A stretch of DNA of 64,000 nucleotides, from contig JASGJG010000003.1 of the NCBI GenBank assembly GCA_049840835.1, positions 434,001-498,000 on the forward strand, in the 5' to 3' direction. Position numbers and translations under genes: made by a program. The notes beneath the pieces were generated by a model. It saw only the letters and a program-made list of their open reading frames with translations. It made no database searches and was not told the DNA's origin. This document shows positions 53,420 through 62,601 of this stretch, one piece after another. The DNA comes from JANLTX01 sp049840835. GTDB lineage: Bacteria > Armatimonadota > Armatimonadia > Armatimonadales > Armatimonadaceae. Position 1 is the stretch's first letter. Every line of letters begins with the position of its first letter.

Positions 53420-53944
53420 CTATGCGTGGGGGAATGGCTGTGTTCCCGCATTTGGCGCAGAACTCAGGTACTCGGCAATCTGGCGGGTGTGGTAACCATC
53501 GTGGGCCAGGAATTGTGTCGCTAGCTCTTCGACTGTCCGTGAACCGTGACGCGGAGAATAAATGGCATTTGTTTCCCAGGCAGTAGATTCCAGGGCTGGC
53601 AGCAAAGCAACCAGCTGCTGCCGCGTGGCGCTGAGAGCCGCCAGGGATTCGGAGGGAATGGCGTGCGCGTAATCGTATTTCACAGCGCGTTCGTCTGGCT
53701 CATACGCTGTTACTTCCGCGGGACCGTCGGAGGATGATAAAGCCGCTGTCAGATACTCCAGCCACACAATGTCGTAGTCTGCCAAGTGCGCTACGACTTC
53801 ACGCAGAGAGAATCGCTCCGGCGAGGCACGGTAATCCCAGAGCGGAGAATCCGCAGGCGTGTTACCTAGAAGCGTGGAAACGACAATAGGGGTACCAGCC
53901 AGTGCATCGACTAGCCGGGAGCGGATTCGTGTATTGAGGGGCAT
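53420..53944 (-). CDS. DinB-family four-helix protein
   Basis: 174 residues with the DinB/YfiT fold. Three metal-binding His are expected and visible: FSLREVVAHLADYD, and HDGYHTRQIAEYL near the C-terminus. DinB-like proteins are thiol- or metal-dependent transferases in some cases; here the function is not known. First gene of the three-gene minus-strand operon. Confidence 0.87.
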   Translation of the reverse strand: MPLNTRIRSRLVDALAGTPIVVSTLLGNTPADSPLWDYRASPERFSLREVVAHLADYDIVWLEYLTAALSSSDGPAEVTAYEPDERAVKYDYAHAIPSESLAALSATRQQLVALLPALESTAWETNAIYSPRHGSRTVEELATQFLAHDGYHTRQIAEYLSSAPNAGTQPFPHA

Positions 53945-54030
53945 GGGATTACAAGCTTTACAGAGAGTACAACGATAGCGTACCCCTATCGCTCTTCAAA
54001 CTCTCGCAGGGATGATACAAACCAGTAGCC

Positions 54031-54477
54031 ATGCTGAATTTAGAAGAGTTGCTACCGCTGGTGGTGGCCTGGGTAGAGCGAGAAGAAGCGCGGATTCTAG
54101 CCGAGGGCGTACCGCTCACAGAAACCCAACTCGCTGATGCCCGAGCCATGGGAGTCACCCACCCTGAGTGCGTGAGGGTGCTACAGGTGCCGAAAATCCC
54201 CATGCCAGACCACCCGGATTTAGTGGCCGCCGGAACTGCCGCCGGGCTTATGGGGGGCGGCACCATAGGGCTGGCCCTGCGCTATGGTATCTATGTCCGC
54301 ACCGGGGCGGAGTCACGGGAGCTTTTAGCGCATGAGCTGGTGCATACCGGGCAGTACGAGCGCCTGGGCTCGATAGAAGGCTTCTTGCAAACCTATCTAA
54401 CCCAGTGCCTCACAGTGGGCTATCCTGCTGCGCTACTGGAGCAGGAAGCGATTCGGCTCTCCGCCAACCTGCCTTAA
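54031..54477 (+). CDS. Small protein with HExxH motif (DUF4157-like)
   Basis: 148 residues. HELVHTGQYERLG (residues ~104-116) is the zinc-metallopeptidase motif HExxH seen in DUF4157-like proteins, with ESRELLA before it and a helix FLQTYLTQ after. No signal peptide. The first ~60 residues are helical (LEELLPLVVAWVEREEARILAEG). Activity is not shown. Stands alone. The 54,478-54,659 gap holds no recognisable element. Confidence 0.7.
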   Translation: MLNLEELLPLVVAWVEREEARILAEGVPLTETQLADARAMGVTHPECVRVLQVPKIPMPDHPDLVAAGTAAGLMGGGTIGLALRYGIYVRTGAESRELLAHELVHTGQYERLGSIEGFLQTYLTQCLTVGYPAALLEQEAIRLSANLP

Positions 54478-54659
54478 CCGTACTCCGCCAGAGAGAGGCC
54501 TGTGTACCCCTGACCCACGCTGATTTTCCCTCTTCCTGCGAGGCGAGTGCAACGAGCACTCAGGGGAGATGGCTAACAGGATAAGTAAGAGAGTTGCGTC
54601 TGGAGAAAACTCCCTCACGGAATGCAGGAATTCTACCAGTGCTTGATACACTGGCTGGC

Positions 54660-55556
54660 ATGAAGAAAGTCGTATCGCTCTCGCTGGGTTCCAGCAAGCG
54701 CGACAAGACGGTGACAGCGACGCTTCTGGGCGAGACCTTTGAGATCTCTCGAGTGGGAGTCGATGGTGATCAGGTCGAGTTTGTGAAGCGTCTGAAAGAG
54801 TTAGATGGCACGGTAGACGCCATAGGTTTTGGGGGCATGGACCGGTATCTGTGGAGCGAGGGGCGACGCTATGAGTTCGTCGCCGCGAAGAAACTTCTAG
54901 AGGGCGCGGTCAAGACCCCGGTGTTAGATGGCTCGGGGCTAAAAAATACCCTGGAGCGTGAGACCGTGCGGCGCCTCGCCGAGTCTGGCACGGTGGACTT
55001 CAAGAACAACAAGACCCTGATTGTCTCCGCCGTGGACCGTTTCGGTATGGCCGAGGCGCTGATAGAGCAGGGCGGCAAGCTCTGCTTCGGCGATCTCATG
55101 TTCGGGCTGGGCCTGCCCATAGCGATTCAGAGCCCCGGTGCGTTCAAAGTTGTCGCGCGGACGCTTCTGCCCATCGTGGTGCGCATGCCCCTGGAGCAGC
55201 TCTATCCGACCGGGGAGAAGCAGAATACGATAGACCCCAAGTGGCAGAAATGGTACGCCTGGGCGGATATTCTGGCAGGCGATTTCCTCTATATCCGAAG
55301 GCACATGCCCGACGATTTAAAGGGCAAGACTATTCTCACCAACACCACCACGGAAGCGGACATGGAGGAATTGAAGAAACGTGGCGTGGCGCGGGTCATA
55401 ACCACCACCCCCAATTTCGATGGCCGCAGCTTCGGCACCAATGTGATGGAGGCACTTTTAACTGCCCTTCACGGAGGACGAACGCTTTCCGAGGAGGAAT
55501 ACCTGGAAACCTTGAAAAAATTGGACTGGACCCCGACAGTAACTCTGTTGACGTAA
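54660..55556 (+). CDS. Quinate-5-dehydrogenase-like conserved protein
   Basis: 298 residues from ATG 54660 (KKVVSLSLGSSKRDKTV follows directly). Distinctive pieces: EISRVGVDGDQVEFVKRLKELDG, AIGFGGMDRYLW, LDGSGLKNTLERETVRRLAESG, FGDLMFGLGLPI and TNTTTEADMEELKKRGVARVITTTP. Proteins with this pattern are commonly labelled quinate 5-dehydrogenase, although no biochemical proof is known to me. A longer frame to 54594 has no start support. Followed after 27 bases by the M23/NlpC gene. Confidence 0.72.
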   Translation: MKKVVSLSLGSSKRDKTVTATLLGETFEISRVGVDGDQVEFVKRLKELDGTVDAIGFGGMDRYLWSEGRRYEFVAAKKLLEGAVKTPVLDGSGLKNTLERETVRRLAESGTVDFKNNKTLIVSAVDRFGMAEALIEQGGKLCFGDLMFGLGLPIAIQSPGAFKVVARTLLPIVVRMPLEQLYPTGEKQNTIDPKWQKWYAWADILAGDFLYIRRHMPDDLKGKTILTNTTTEADMEELKKRGVARVITTTPNFDGRSFGTNVMEALLTALHGGRTLSEEEYLETLKKLDWTPTVTLLT

Positions 55557-55583
55557 TTTTTTAGAACCGGAGCAGGGAGTGGC

Positions 55584-56900
55584 ATGGCGCGTAGATATCT
55601 GATTTCGGGAATTGTAGTAGCTCTTCTGGTAGCGGGTGGCGCAAGCGCACAGAATGGCAAGAGCGGCACACCGCCGAAACTGATCTTCCCGGTAGAGGGT
55701 GCGGCAGATTGGTCCGACACGTATGGTGCGGCCCGGAGCGGTGGGCGTAAGCATGAGGGCCAGGACCTCATGGCGCCCAAGATGCGGCACCTGGTCGCCT
55801 GCTTCGATGGCGTGGTCACGCTCCACAAGAACCACGGCACGGCAGGCCACTGGATTACCCTGAAGAGTGAGAGTGGCTGGCGCGCCGAGTACATGCACCT
55901 GAACAACGATACGCCCGGCACCGACGATGGCAAGGCTACGGATAAGTACATCTTCGCGCCTGGACTGAAGACCGGCGACAAGGTGAAGGCCGGGCAGTTT
56001 CTCGGGTTCGTGGGTGATAGCGGAAATGCCGAGGAAGCTGGGAGCCACTGCCACTTCGAGCTACACTCGCCAGGCGGTGTGGTCAATGCTGCTGTGGCGC
56101 TGGCCGGCTCCGGACGGCGCAACCCGGTGCAGCTGGCCAGCCGCCATAGCGTGCCCCGCTCTCTTGGTAGTAACACGGCTGCGAATCGGGCCGCCAAGAT
56201 TGTAGCCCTGGCCTACACATTCCTGGGAGGCAAGTACCGCTTCGGGGGCTCCTCACCCGGTAGTGGGTTCGACTGCTCCGGGCTGGTGGAGTATGTGTAC
56301 AGCCACAATGGTATCGAACTGCCCCGCACCGCCGCCGAGCAGTTCACGCGTGGCAAGGCTGTCCGTTTCGAGGAACTGGCGCCCGGTGATTTGATTTTTC
56401 AGGCAGGGACCTACAAAAAAGGCATCTCGCATGTGGGCATCTATATCGGCAATGGCAAGATGCTCCATGCCAAGGGCGAGCAGTGGGGCATTGTCATAGA
56501 CAATATCGCGCCGTGGAAACCCGGCGCCCCCGGCGCAAGGCGTGTCATTCCTGGTCTGGCCTCGCCGCAGGTGGCCTCTGGGGCGAAAGTAGTACCGAAC
56601 ACCAGCGGCAATTCTGTGGCGTTCTTAGACCCGCCTACCGAGGCGCTAAGCGGCTCCGTGCGTTTGAAAGTGGGCTATGACCCGCACCCCGTAGCGCCAG
56701 GCACGGAGTACGCCATTGAAGTAGACGATACTGAGGCCGTGGCGTTCGCTGAAGCCGGAGTCTATGTACGCTTCGATACCACGCTGTTAGAGGACGGTGA
56801 GCATACCGTTCGCTTAGTCCGCCGCAATCAGCGTGCGGGCACGCGCTATGTGGCCGATACGATTCTAGTGACTACCGCTAACACTGGAGCTGAAAAATGA
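55584..56900 (+). CDS. Secreted cell-wall hydrolase: M23 peptidase fused to NlpC/P60
   Basis: 438 residues with a signal peptide (YLISGIVVALLVAGGASA). M23 domain (~25-165): GRKHEGQDLMAP with His and Asp, then SHCHFELHSP with the His-x-His zinc ligand. NlpC/P60 domain (~215-325): catalytic Cys in SGFDCSGLVEYVY, His in ISHVGIYIGNGKMLHA. A C-terminal beta domain (VRLKVGYDPHPVAPG) may bind the wall. The two peptidases together would cleave the peptide crosslinks of peptidoglycan at different bonds. Overlaps the 3D-domain gene by 4 bases (ATGA), so both are co-expressed. Confidence 0.9.
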   Translation: MARRYLISGIVVALLVAGGASAQNGKSGTPPKLIFPVEGAADWSDTYGAARSGGRKHEGQDLMAPKMRHLVACFDGVVTLHKNHGTAGHWITLKSESGWRAEYMHLNNDTPGTDDGKATDKYIFAPGLKTGDKVKAGQFLGFVGDSGNAEEAGSHCHFELHSPGGVVNAAVALAGSGRRNPVQLASRHSVPRSLGSNTAANRAAKIVALAYTFLGGKYRFGGSSPGSGFDCSGLVEYVYSHNGIELPRTAAEQFTRGKAVRFEELAPGDLIFQAGTYKKGISHVGIYIGNGKMLHAKGEQWGIVIDNIAPWKPGAPGARRVIPGLASPQVASGAKVVPNTSGNSVAFLDPPTEALSGSVRLKVGYDPHPVAPGTEYAIEVDDTEAVAFAEAGVYVRFDTTLLEDGEHTVRLVRRNQRAGTRYVADTILVTTANTGAEK

Positions 56901-57937
56901 AGCGCCTATTACTCGCTGGCGCGCTTTTGCTTCTTAGTGGTCTGAGTGCGCAGGCGCAGACCGTACGCACTCTCTATGATTTCGAGCGTGGCTTCGAGGG
57001 CTGGCGGCTCTCCGGCGAGTGCTGGGGGCGCGGTCCGGAAGACGCTACCTACGCATTCGGGCGATTCTCCGGCTGGCGTGGCGCCCGGTATGCGTCTACG
57101 GCCCATGCCAATCGAAATGGCAACCCCGATACCGGCACCGGCAAGGCTGTCTCCGAGACATTCACTATCGATGGCGAGCGAATTCAGTTCTTTATCGGTG
57201 GCGGGCGCAATGATGGCACGTGCGAGCTACGCTTAATCGTCGATGGCCAGGCGGTCCGCACACAGAGCGGCAACAACTCGGACAAGCTGGAGCAGACCTT
57301 CTGGGACGTAACCGAGTTCCTGGGGAAAGACGCGCATTTTGAGCTTGTGGATGAACGCCGGTCCGGTCCGCGCGGTTACCTACTGGTGGACCAGATAGAG
57401 ATTGTCACCAAAGAAGCCCTGATTCCCCCGCCGAATATTGAGCCGGTTGAGCCCACGGATACCCGCCCCAATCGCCCGCTCATGGTAGTCGAGGGCAAGC
57501 TGCCGCTGCCCACGGGGTCTAGTCTTACCGGCGACCCTGGCTTCTTTGACTCTCCGCTCTCTGTGTTCCTGCCCGATGGTAAGCCCGCCAACGCGAAACG
57601 CTGCATAGTCTTAGAGGCCACTGGCTACAGTCCTGACCCCTCGGAGAACGGTGGCTACACCGTGACTACCCGTGGCACGCCGCTGGGGCGTGGCATCGCC
57701 GCCGTGGACCCGAAACTGATTCCGCTAGGCTCCAAGCTCTGGATAGAAGGCTATGGCTACGCCCTGGCCGACGATATTGGGAGCGCTATCAAAGGCAAGC
57801 GAATCGACCTCTGCCACGCCACCCTGGTCGAGGGCAACGCTTATGGCCGCAAGAAAGTCAAGGTCTGGATTCTAGAAACCCCGGCAACTGGTGCGAATCC
57901 GCCGGGTAGTGGGCAATTAGGCGGACCGGCGCGATAG
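56897..57937 (+). CDS. Secreted 3D-domain protein (MltA/RlpA-like fold)
   Basis: 346 residues with a signal peptide (KRLLLAGALLLLSGLSAQA). N-terminal carbohydrate-binding-like domain (~25-175: TLYDFERGFEGWRLSGE, FFIGGGRNDGTCELRLIVDG). C-terminal 3D domain (~235-335): VLEATGYSPDPSENGGYTVTTRGTPLGRGIAAVDPKLIPLGSKLWIEGYG with the three Asp, then VWILE. 3D domains occur in peptidoglycan-lytic transglycosylase-like proteins and sortase-type wall proteins. It is translationally coupled to the M23/NlpC gene, so a joint role in wall remodelling is likely. Confidence 0.85.
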   Translation: MKRLLLAGALLLLSGLSAQAQTVRTLYDFERGFEGWRLSGECWGRGPEDATYAFGRFSGWRGARYASTAHANRNGNPDTGTGKAVSETFTIDGERIQFFIGGGRNDGTCELRLIVDGQAVRTQSGNNSDKLEQTFWDVTEFLGKDAHFELVDERRSGPRGYLLVDQIEIVTKEALIPPPNIEPVEPTDTRPNRPLMVVEGKLPLPTGSSLTGDPGFFDSPLSVFLPDGKPANAKRCIVLEATGYSPDPSENGGYTVTTRGTPLGRGIAAVDPKLIPLGSKLWIEGYGYALADDIGSAIKGKRIDLCHATLVEGNAYGRKKVKVWILETPATGANPPGSGQLGGPAR

Positions 57938-57956
57938 TAGGCTAGCCCCGTTATTG

Positions 57957-58076
57957 CCCGGCCCTAAAAGGGCCGGTCTGTTTATAAGCGGACCTCCGGC
58001 CCGGCAACAGAATAGCCCGTTCTCTGGGCCGCCCCGGAGGGGTGCTTATCCGTAGACCAGCCCTTTTAGGGCTGGG
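57957..58076. repeat. 120-bp palindromic intergenic element, copy 1
   Basis: CCCGGCCCTAAAAGGG (57957-57972) at one end pairs with CCCTTTTAGGGCTGGG (58061-58076) at the other, with GGTCTG, TATAAGC and CCTCCGG blocks matching CCGGAGG, GCTTATC and GTAGACC on the other arm. Closely similar to the copy at 62,373. Confidence 0.8.
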
Positions 58077-58086
58077 GCGCTATCAA

Positions 58087-61000
58087 CTAGGGACCGTCGG
58101 GTAGGCGCGTAAAAGCGTACGCTACAGCCTGTTCCAGTGTCATGGCGCTTCCCTGAGACCAGGCGGAGGCAAACTGGCTCTCTATGAGCTCGTTTCGCAG
58201 CACCTGAACCTGCTGGTCGAATAGCGACTGATAGAAAGGGAGGCGCCGGGATCCCATTTGCTGGCGTAACACCTCGGCAGCTCCTAACAGGCAAATCGCC
58301 CCGATGCTGTCTCCACGAGCGTGTACAATCTGGGCTACTTGCTCCAACTCCTCGGTAGTTTCCCGCGGCACCAGGAAACCTTTTAAGTGACAGAGAGCCG
58401 CTCGAATCAACTCTTCTGCTTCAGCGAGGTTGCCCTGCTGGAGTGCGACATGGGCAATAGTACACATCGACTTGGAGATGCCAATGGGGCTGCCGACCTG
58501 CTGGAAGAGCTCCAGCGCTTCGGTGAGAAGAGATTGGGCCTCCTCAAGAGAGTTTTCCGCCAGCGCAATAATCGCCACGCATAAGAGAGACTCCCCGATA
58601 TCCTGCTTATAGCCATTCGTTCGGCGAAACTGCAGGCACTCCTCGTTCAGTCGGCGCGCCTCAGCGTAGTCTTCGCTAAAGAGCGCCACAACCCCCATGC
58701 TGCCCAGTATCTCGGCAACCACCTGGCTCTCTCCACACGCGCGGGCGGTTTCCAGCGCTTCTTCCAGAAACACCATCGCGTCTGTGTAGTCTCCTTGATC
58801 CCGCGCCACGCATCCCAGGTTGCGAAGGCAGAAGGCCACGCCTTTCTTTAGCACCATTTGCCGTTTCAGAGAAAGGCACTCTTCTAGCGTGGAGCTCGCT
58901 ACGGCATAGTCGCTACGCAATCGAGCTATATAACCTATGCCGAACAGCGCCTCGGAGATGCCCATTCGATCGCCCAGGGCCTGGCATAGTGTGAGCATCT
59001 GTTCGTAGAAGTCCTGCGATGCCGCAAAATCCTGCCGGTACTGCTGAATAATGGCCTGCTCGTGGATCACCAGGGCCAGGCCGCGTTGCTCGCCGAGCGC
59101 TTCATAGAGAGCTCGGCTTTCAGCGTTAGGCAGGTTTCCGCAAGGCTGTAATCTCCCCGGAGTCCATGCCGATGTCCTTGCTCACTCAAAGCGGCAGCCA
59201 GTTCCAGCGCACTGCCGCACTCACGGCTTAACTGTAGCTTTGCGCCAGCAGGCTCTCGGCTTGCTCATGCTCACCTAGAGCATGGCATATCTTGCTGAGA
59301 AGCAGGCTGATAGATGCGGCATGGCCCGGTTCGTTCGTAGGCGAACACAGACTCCAGTTCTCCTGGGCAAGCGCTCTTGCCTCCTGGGAATCTCCCTGTA
59401 CATTCGCCAGTACAGCGGCGCCATAGAGCGCTCGGGAACGCACGGGCGTGGGTACTGTCTCAGAATCTGCCAGGGCTCTCTGGAGCCAGCGTCGGCCTTC
59501 TGTGGCTTCGCCACGGATTTCCCAGAATTTATGGAGCGCACCCGCAAGCCGAAGCCCGAGCTCCTGGGAGCCTGCCCATTCCAGAGCGGCGCGCAGGTTC
59601 TCTTGCTCGGTCGCAAGTTGCTCCATTCGGTCCGAGTGCGCTCCACCTGGCGAAGGTAGAACTCGGCGTGACGAAGAGCGAGTCGGTTGTGCTGTGCATC
59701 GGAGAGCTGACTCGCTGCGTAGGCCCGCAGGGTTTCCAGCAGGCGGTAGCGCATGACATCGCCCGCTTCCTCGGCAACGATCATCGAGCGGGATCGCAAC
59801 TCCTCCAGAGCGGCTATAGGAGACTGTTCTTCGCAAACGTCTTGAGCAGCCTCTCCAGGTCCAGCCGCCGGAAAATACGGACAGTCGCGAAAAGAAACGC
59901 TGTAGCTCCAGTGAGAGTAGCTGGAAACTCCACTCAATCGCCGACGTCAGCGACCGATGCCGTGGCGGGCGGTCCTTGCGGCGGCTGACCAGAAGCGTCT
60001 GGGAGGAGAGCTGCTCCACCATCTGCGTGGGCGTGAGAGTCTGCGCCCAGGCAGCCGCCAGCTCGATAGAGAGGGGAAGGCCCTCTAGCTGCATGCAGAG
60101 CAGGGCCACACTGTCGGCATTCCGCACGGTTAGCTGAAAATCTGGCCGCACGCTCTGAGCGCGGTCTACGAACATCTCGATGCTCGGAAGCTGCAGCAAA
60201 GCCTGCGGGTCGGACACTGGCTGGGAAGGTTCCGTGGGTAGAAGGGAGATGGGGAATTGAACCTCGCACTCGATCTCCACAGGCTGCCGAGACGTTGCCA
60301 GACAGGTAAGTGTGGGTACCAGCCTTATTAAGTGATGCAGCCAGGTACGCGTCTCCTCGCCCGTGCTGTCCAGCAGAAGCTGCTCTAGATTGTCTAGAAC
60401 CAGCAGGGCAGGGCGCACGGAGAGAGCCTGAACAAGCTGTTCCATCGGTTCTACCTGTGCGCTACGAACCACTCCCAGGCAGTCGGCAATCGCATCTGGT
60501 ATCAGGCGCGCGTCGGTGATATCGGCGAGCGGCACGAACCACACACCGCCCTCGAAGGCTTCGGAACAGCGATGGGCTGTCTCAACTGCAAGCCGTGTCT
60601 TACCAATTCCGCCGGGGCCGGTTATCGTGATGAGCCGAGCAGGCGCGGGCGACGAGAGAAGCTGTTCCAGCCTATGTATCTCTGACTCGCGCCCGAAGAA
60701 CCGGTTGTAGTGAAGAGGAAGCCGAGGCCGAACAGTGGCTGTAGGCGATGGCGAAACGCTCTCGATGGACTCCTGGGCGCCATCCCATGCCTTGTTGAGA
60801 TCACTGAGCGACTCTAACTGGCGTAGGGCATCCTGGTAGGCATTTGCCAGGCGCTCTCGCTGAGGGGCAATCCACTCTTCGTAGTAACCGGGTAGCAGCT
60901 TCACCACGGTACAGCTCGACCGCGTTTCGCAGCTTCCAGGCGCGCTCGTTCGTGGGCGCGCGCGCCGCCTCTCGGAGTGCTGCTTCGAACTCCGATACAT

Positions 61001-61319
61001 CCGTACGAATAGCTGCGGAGTTCAGTTGAACAGATGACCGGCTAGCAATAAGAACGCTGCCATAGGGAGTACCAGGCGGCTCCAATTGGCGCCGAAGCGA
61101 CCCGATAGCCACGCGCAGGCTCAGGCGGCCATCTTCGCCCTCGGGCCAGAAAAGGTTCGCCAGGACTTCACGCGAGTGCGGTTTGCCGGAATGAAACGCC
61201 AGATACGCTAGCAGGGCCGCTGTCTTATAGGTGCGAAACCGAACAATAGGGCGGTCGGCTTGCCGGAGGCAGAGACCGCCGAAAAGCTCGATGTAACACG
61301 GTGCGTTCATGGCGGCCAT
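58087..61319 (-). pseudogene. SARP/AfsR-like regulator (wHTH-BTAD-NB-ARC-TPR), five frameshifts
   Basis: Rebuilt from several frames, about 1,075 residues. Segment 61319 to ~60900: OmpR-like winged helix (YIELFGGLCLRQADRP, FRTYKTAALLAYLAFH, REVLANLFWPEG) and BTAD. Segment ~60900 to ~59870: ATPase with Walker A TITGPGGIGKTRLAVE and LLVLDNLEQLL. The piece ~59870 to ~59610 reads in another frame (ALEELRSRSMIVAEEAGD, LLETLRAYAASQL). Then ~59610 to 59228 returns, followed by a piece to ~59120 in a new frame, and finally ~59120 to 58087: TPR repeats (ALFGIGYIARLRSDYAVASSTLEECLSL). SARP regulators activate secondary genes via direct repeats. Tandem 11-bp repeats lie just upstream. As read, it is probably nonfunctional or badly sequenced. 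Confidence 0.78.
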
Positions 61320-61341
61320 CTTCTGCGAGGATCTCGGCTCT

Positions 61342-61347
61342 ATTGTA
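61342..61347 (-). promoter_or_regulatory. -10-like TACAAT for the SARP gene
   Basis: On the minus strand TACAAT lies 22 bases before ATG 61319, with GAAGATGG between as a weak ribosome-binding site. Confidence 0.4.
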
Positions 61348-61365
61348 ACAGTTCTGTAACGCTTC
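61344..61365 (+). promoter_or_regulatory. Tandem 11-bp direct repeats, candidate SARP operator
   Basis: TGTAACAGTTC (61344-61354) directly followed by TGTAACGCTTC (61355-61365), 9 of 11 positions identical. SARP regulators bind heptamer repeats spaced by 11 bases, about 8 bases ahead of the -10. TAGACT (61371-61376) fits as -10 for the plus-strand lipoprotein gene. Confidence 0.55.
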
Positions 61366-61399
61366 GTCCGTAGACTGAAAGGTACGGAGCTTTAAGACA

Positions 61400-62361
61400 A
61401 TGACTCGTCCTGAGAATCCCTGGTTTACGCTTCGGTTACTGCTGCCAGTACTCCTGTGCCTCTGCTTCACTTTGTTGGAGGGATGCGGTGGTGGTGGCGG
61501 CGATACCAGCCTGAACGACCTTACCCCGGCCATCTATAATGTCACTGTTAGCGAAAGAGACAGTCGGCTTCTATTACCGGGAAAAACTTTCGTACGTTCG
61601 ATGAGAAAGTTGATGGTCTTCTCCCCAAACATCTAACAATAGATGGCGTGGATGTAACCGATAAAGTCATCTGGACAGATACTCAGATCACTATGAATAA
61701 TCTTCCCGTTTCTGGAACCGGGTCCAGGGGAGACATCGTTTTGTACAACGGATTCCGCTCCAGTAACAAAGTTCAATTGAGTGAGTGGCGCGGCAAAGTG
61801 ACCATTACCAACAAGCTGCAGGGAAGCCAGATGGTCGTGGCGATCTACAATGTCCGTTGGCGAGCCAGTATCAATGATGTTCTCATTCAGGGGGGAACGA
61901 CACGGGGAGCGCAGGCGGTAAAGGACAGCACCTGCACGTACGATGCTTCGGGGCAGGATACTGTCAGCGACACCACGGCGACGATTTCCCGCGAGGGTGA
62001 TCCCAATATCCCGAACACGTTTCTGGACCCCAGCAATATAGACCGCTTTTTCAACGCAGCCATCACCTTTGGAAATACTGCTACTGGTGACACGGTGACC
62101 TTTGACAACTACACAATACGAATCAACTGTAATGCAACCGCCACTGGCGGTATTCGTGTCTCCTCTTTTTCCACGATAGCCGGAGAGAGAACTCCTTATT
62201 TTATTGGCATGAGTAATATCGGAAACACCGATACCATTCCCGGCTCTCTGGATCTAGACTATGGCATCAAAGCAGGATCTTGGACCTCCAGCGATGGCAA
62301 AACGATAGTCACCTGGGACAAGATGCCCGTACTCAGTCCTCCCAGTCTTTTACAACTCTAA
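61400..62361 (+). pseudogene. Exported lipoprotein, one frameshift
   Basis: ATG 61400: a signal peptide (LLLPVLLCLCFTLLEGC, lipobox LEGC) followed by a Gly run, then TPAIYNVTVSERDS, a possible IPT-like strand. At the AAAAA run (61582-61586) the frame changes and continues as FRTFDEKVDGLLPKHL, TIDGVDVTDKVIW, DIVLYNGFRSSNKVQLSEW, VTITNKLQGSQMVVAIYN to 62361, about 320 residues. The mature protein is beta-rich and Thr/Asn-rich, with no enzymatic motif. Divergent from the SARP regulator, whose candidate operator lies between them, so it is probably its target. Confidence 0.72.
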
Positions 62362-62372
62362 GAAAGACACGC

Positions 62373-62495
62373 CCCGGCCCTGAAAGGGTCGGTCTGTGTA
62401 TAAGCGGACCTCCGGCCCGGCTACCGGAATTGGCGGCATTCTCCGTGCCGCCCCCGGAGGGGCGCTTAACCGTAGACCGGCCCTTTCAGGCCGGG
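62373..62495. repeat. 120-bp palindromic intergenic element, copy 2
   Basis: CCCGGCCCTGAAAGGG (62373-62388) pairs with CCCTTTCAGGCCGGG (62481-62495). The body (TATAAGCGGACCTCCGGCCCGG, CCCCGGAGGGGCGCTTA, CCGTAGACC) matches copy 1 at 57,957. It is followed by TTTT, so it may also end the lipoprotein transcript. Confidence 0.8.
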
Positions 62496-62601
62496 TTTTG
62501 AAGGGGGGAGTAGGGAACCTATTCGCGCACACTCCTGTACCTGCTGTTAGGAACACGGCACGATTCATCGAGCCGTTTAGATGTGTTGTAGAATAGGACC
62601 T

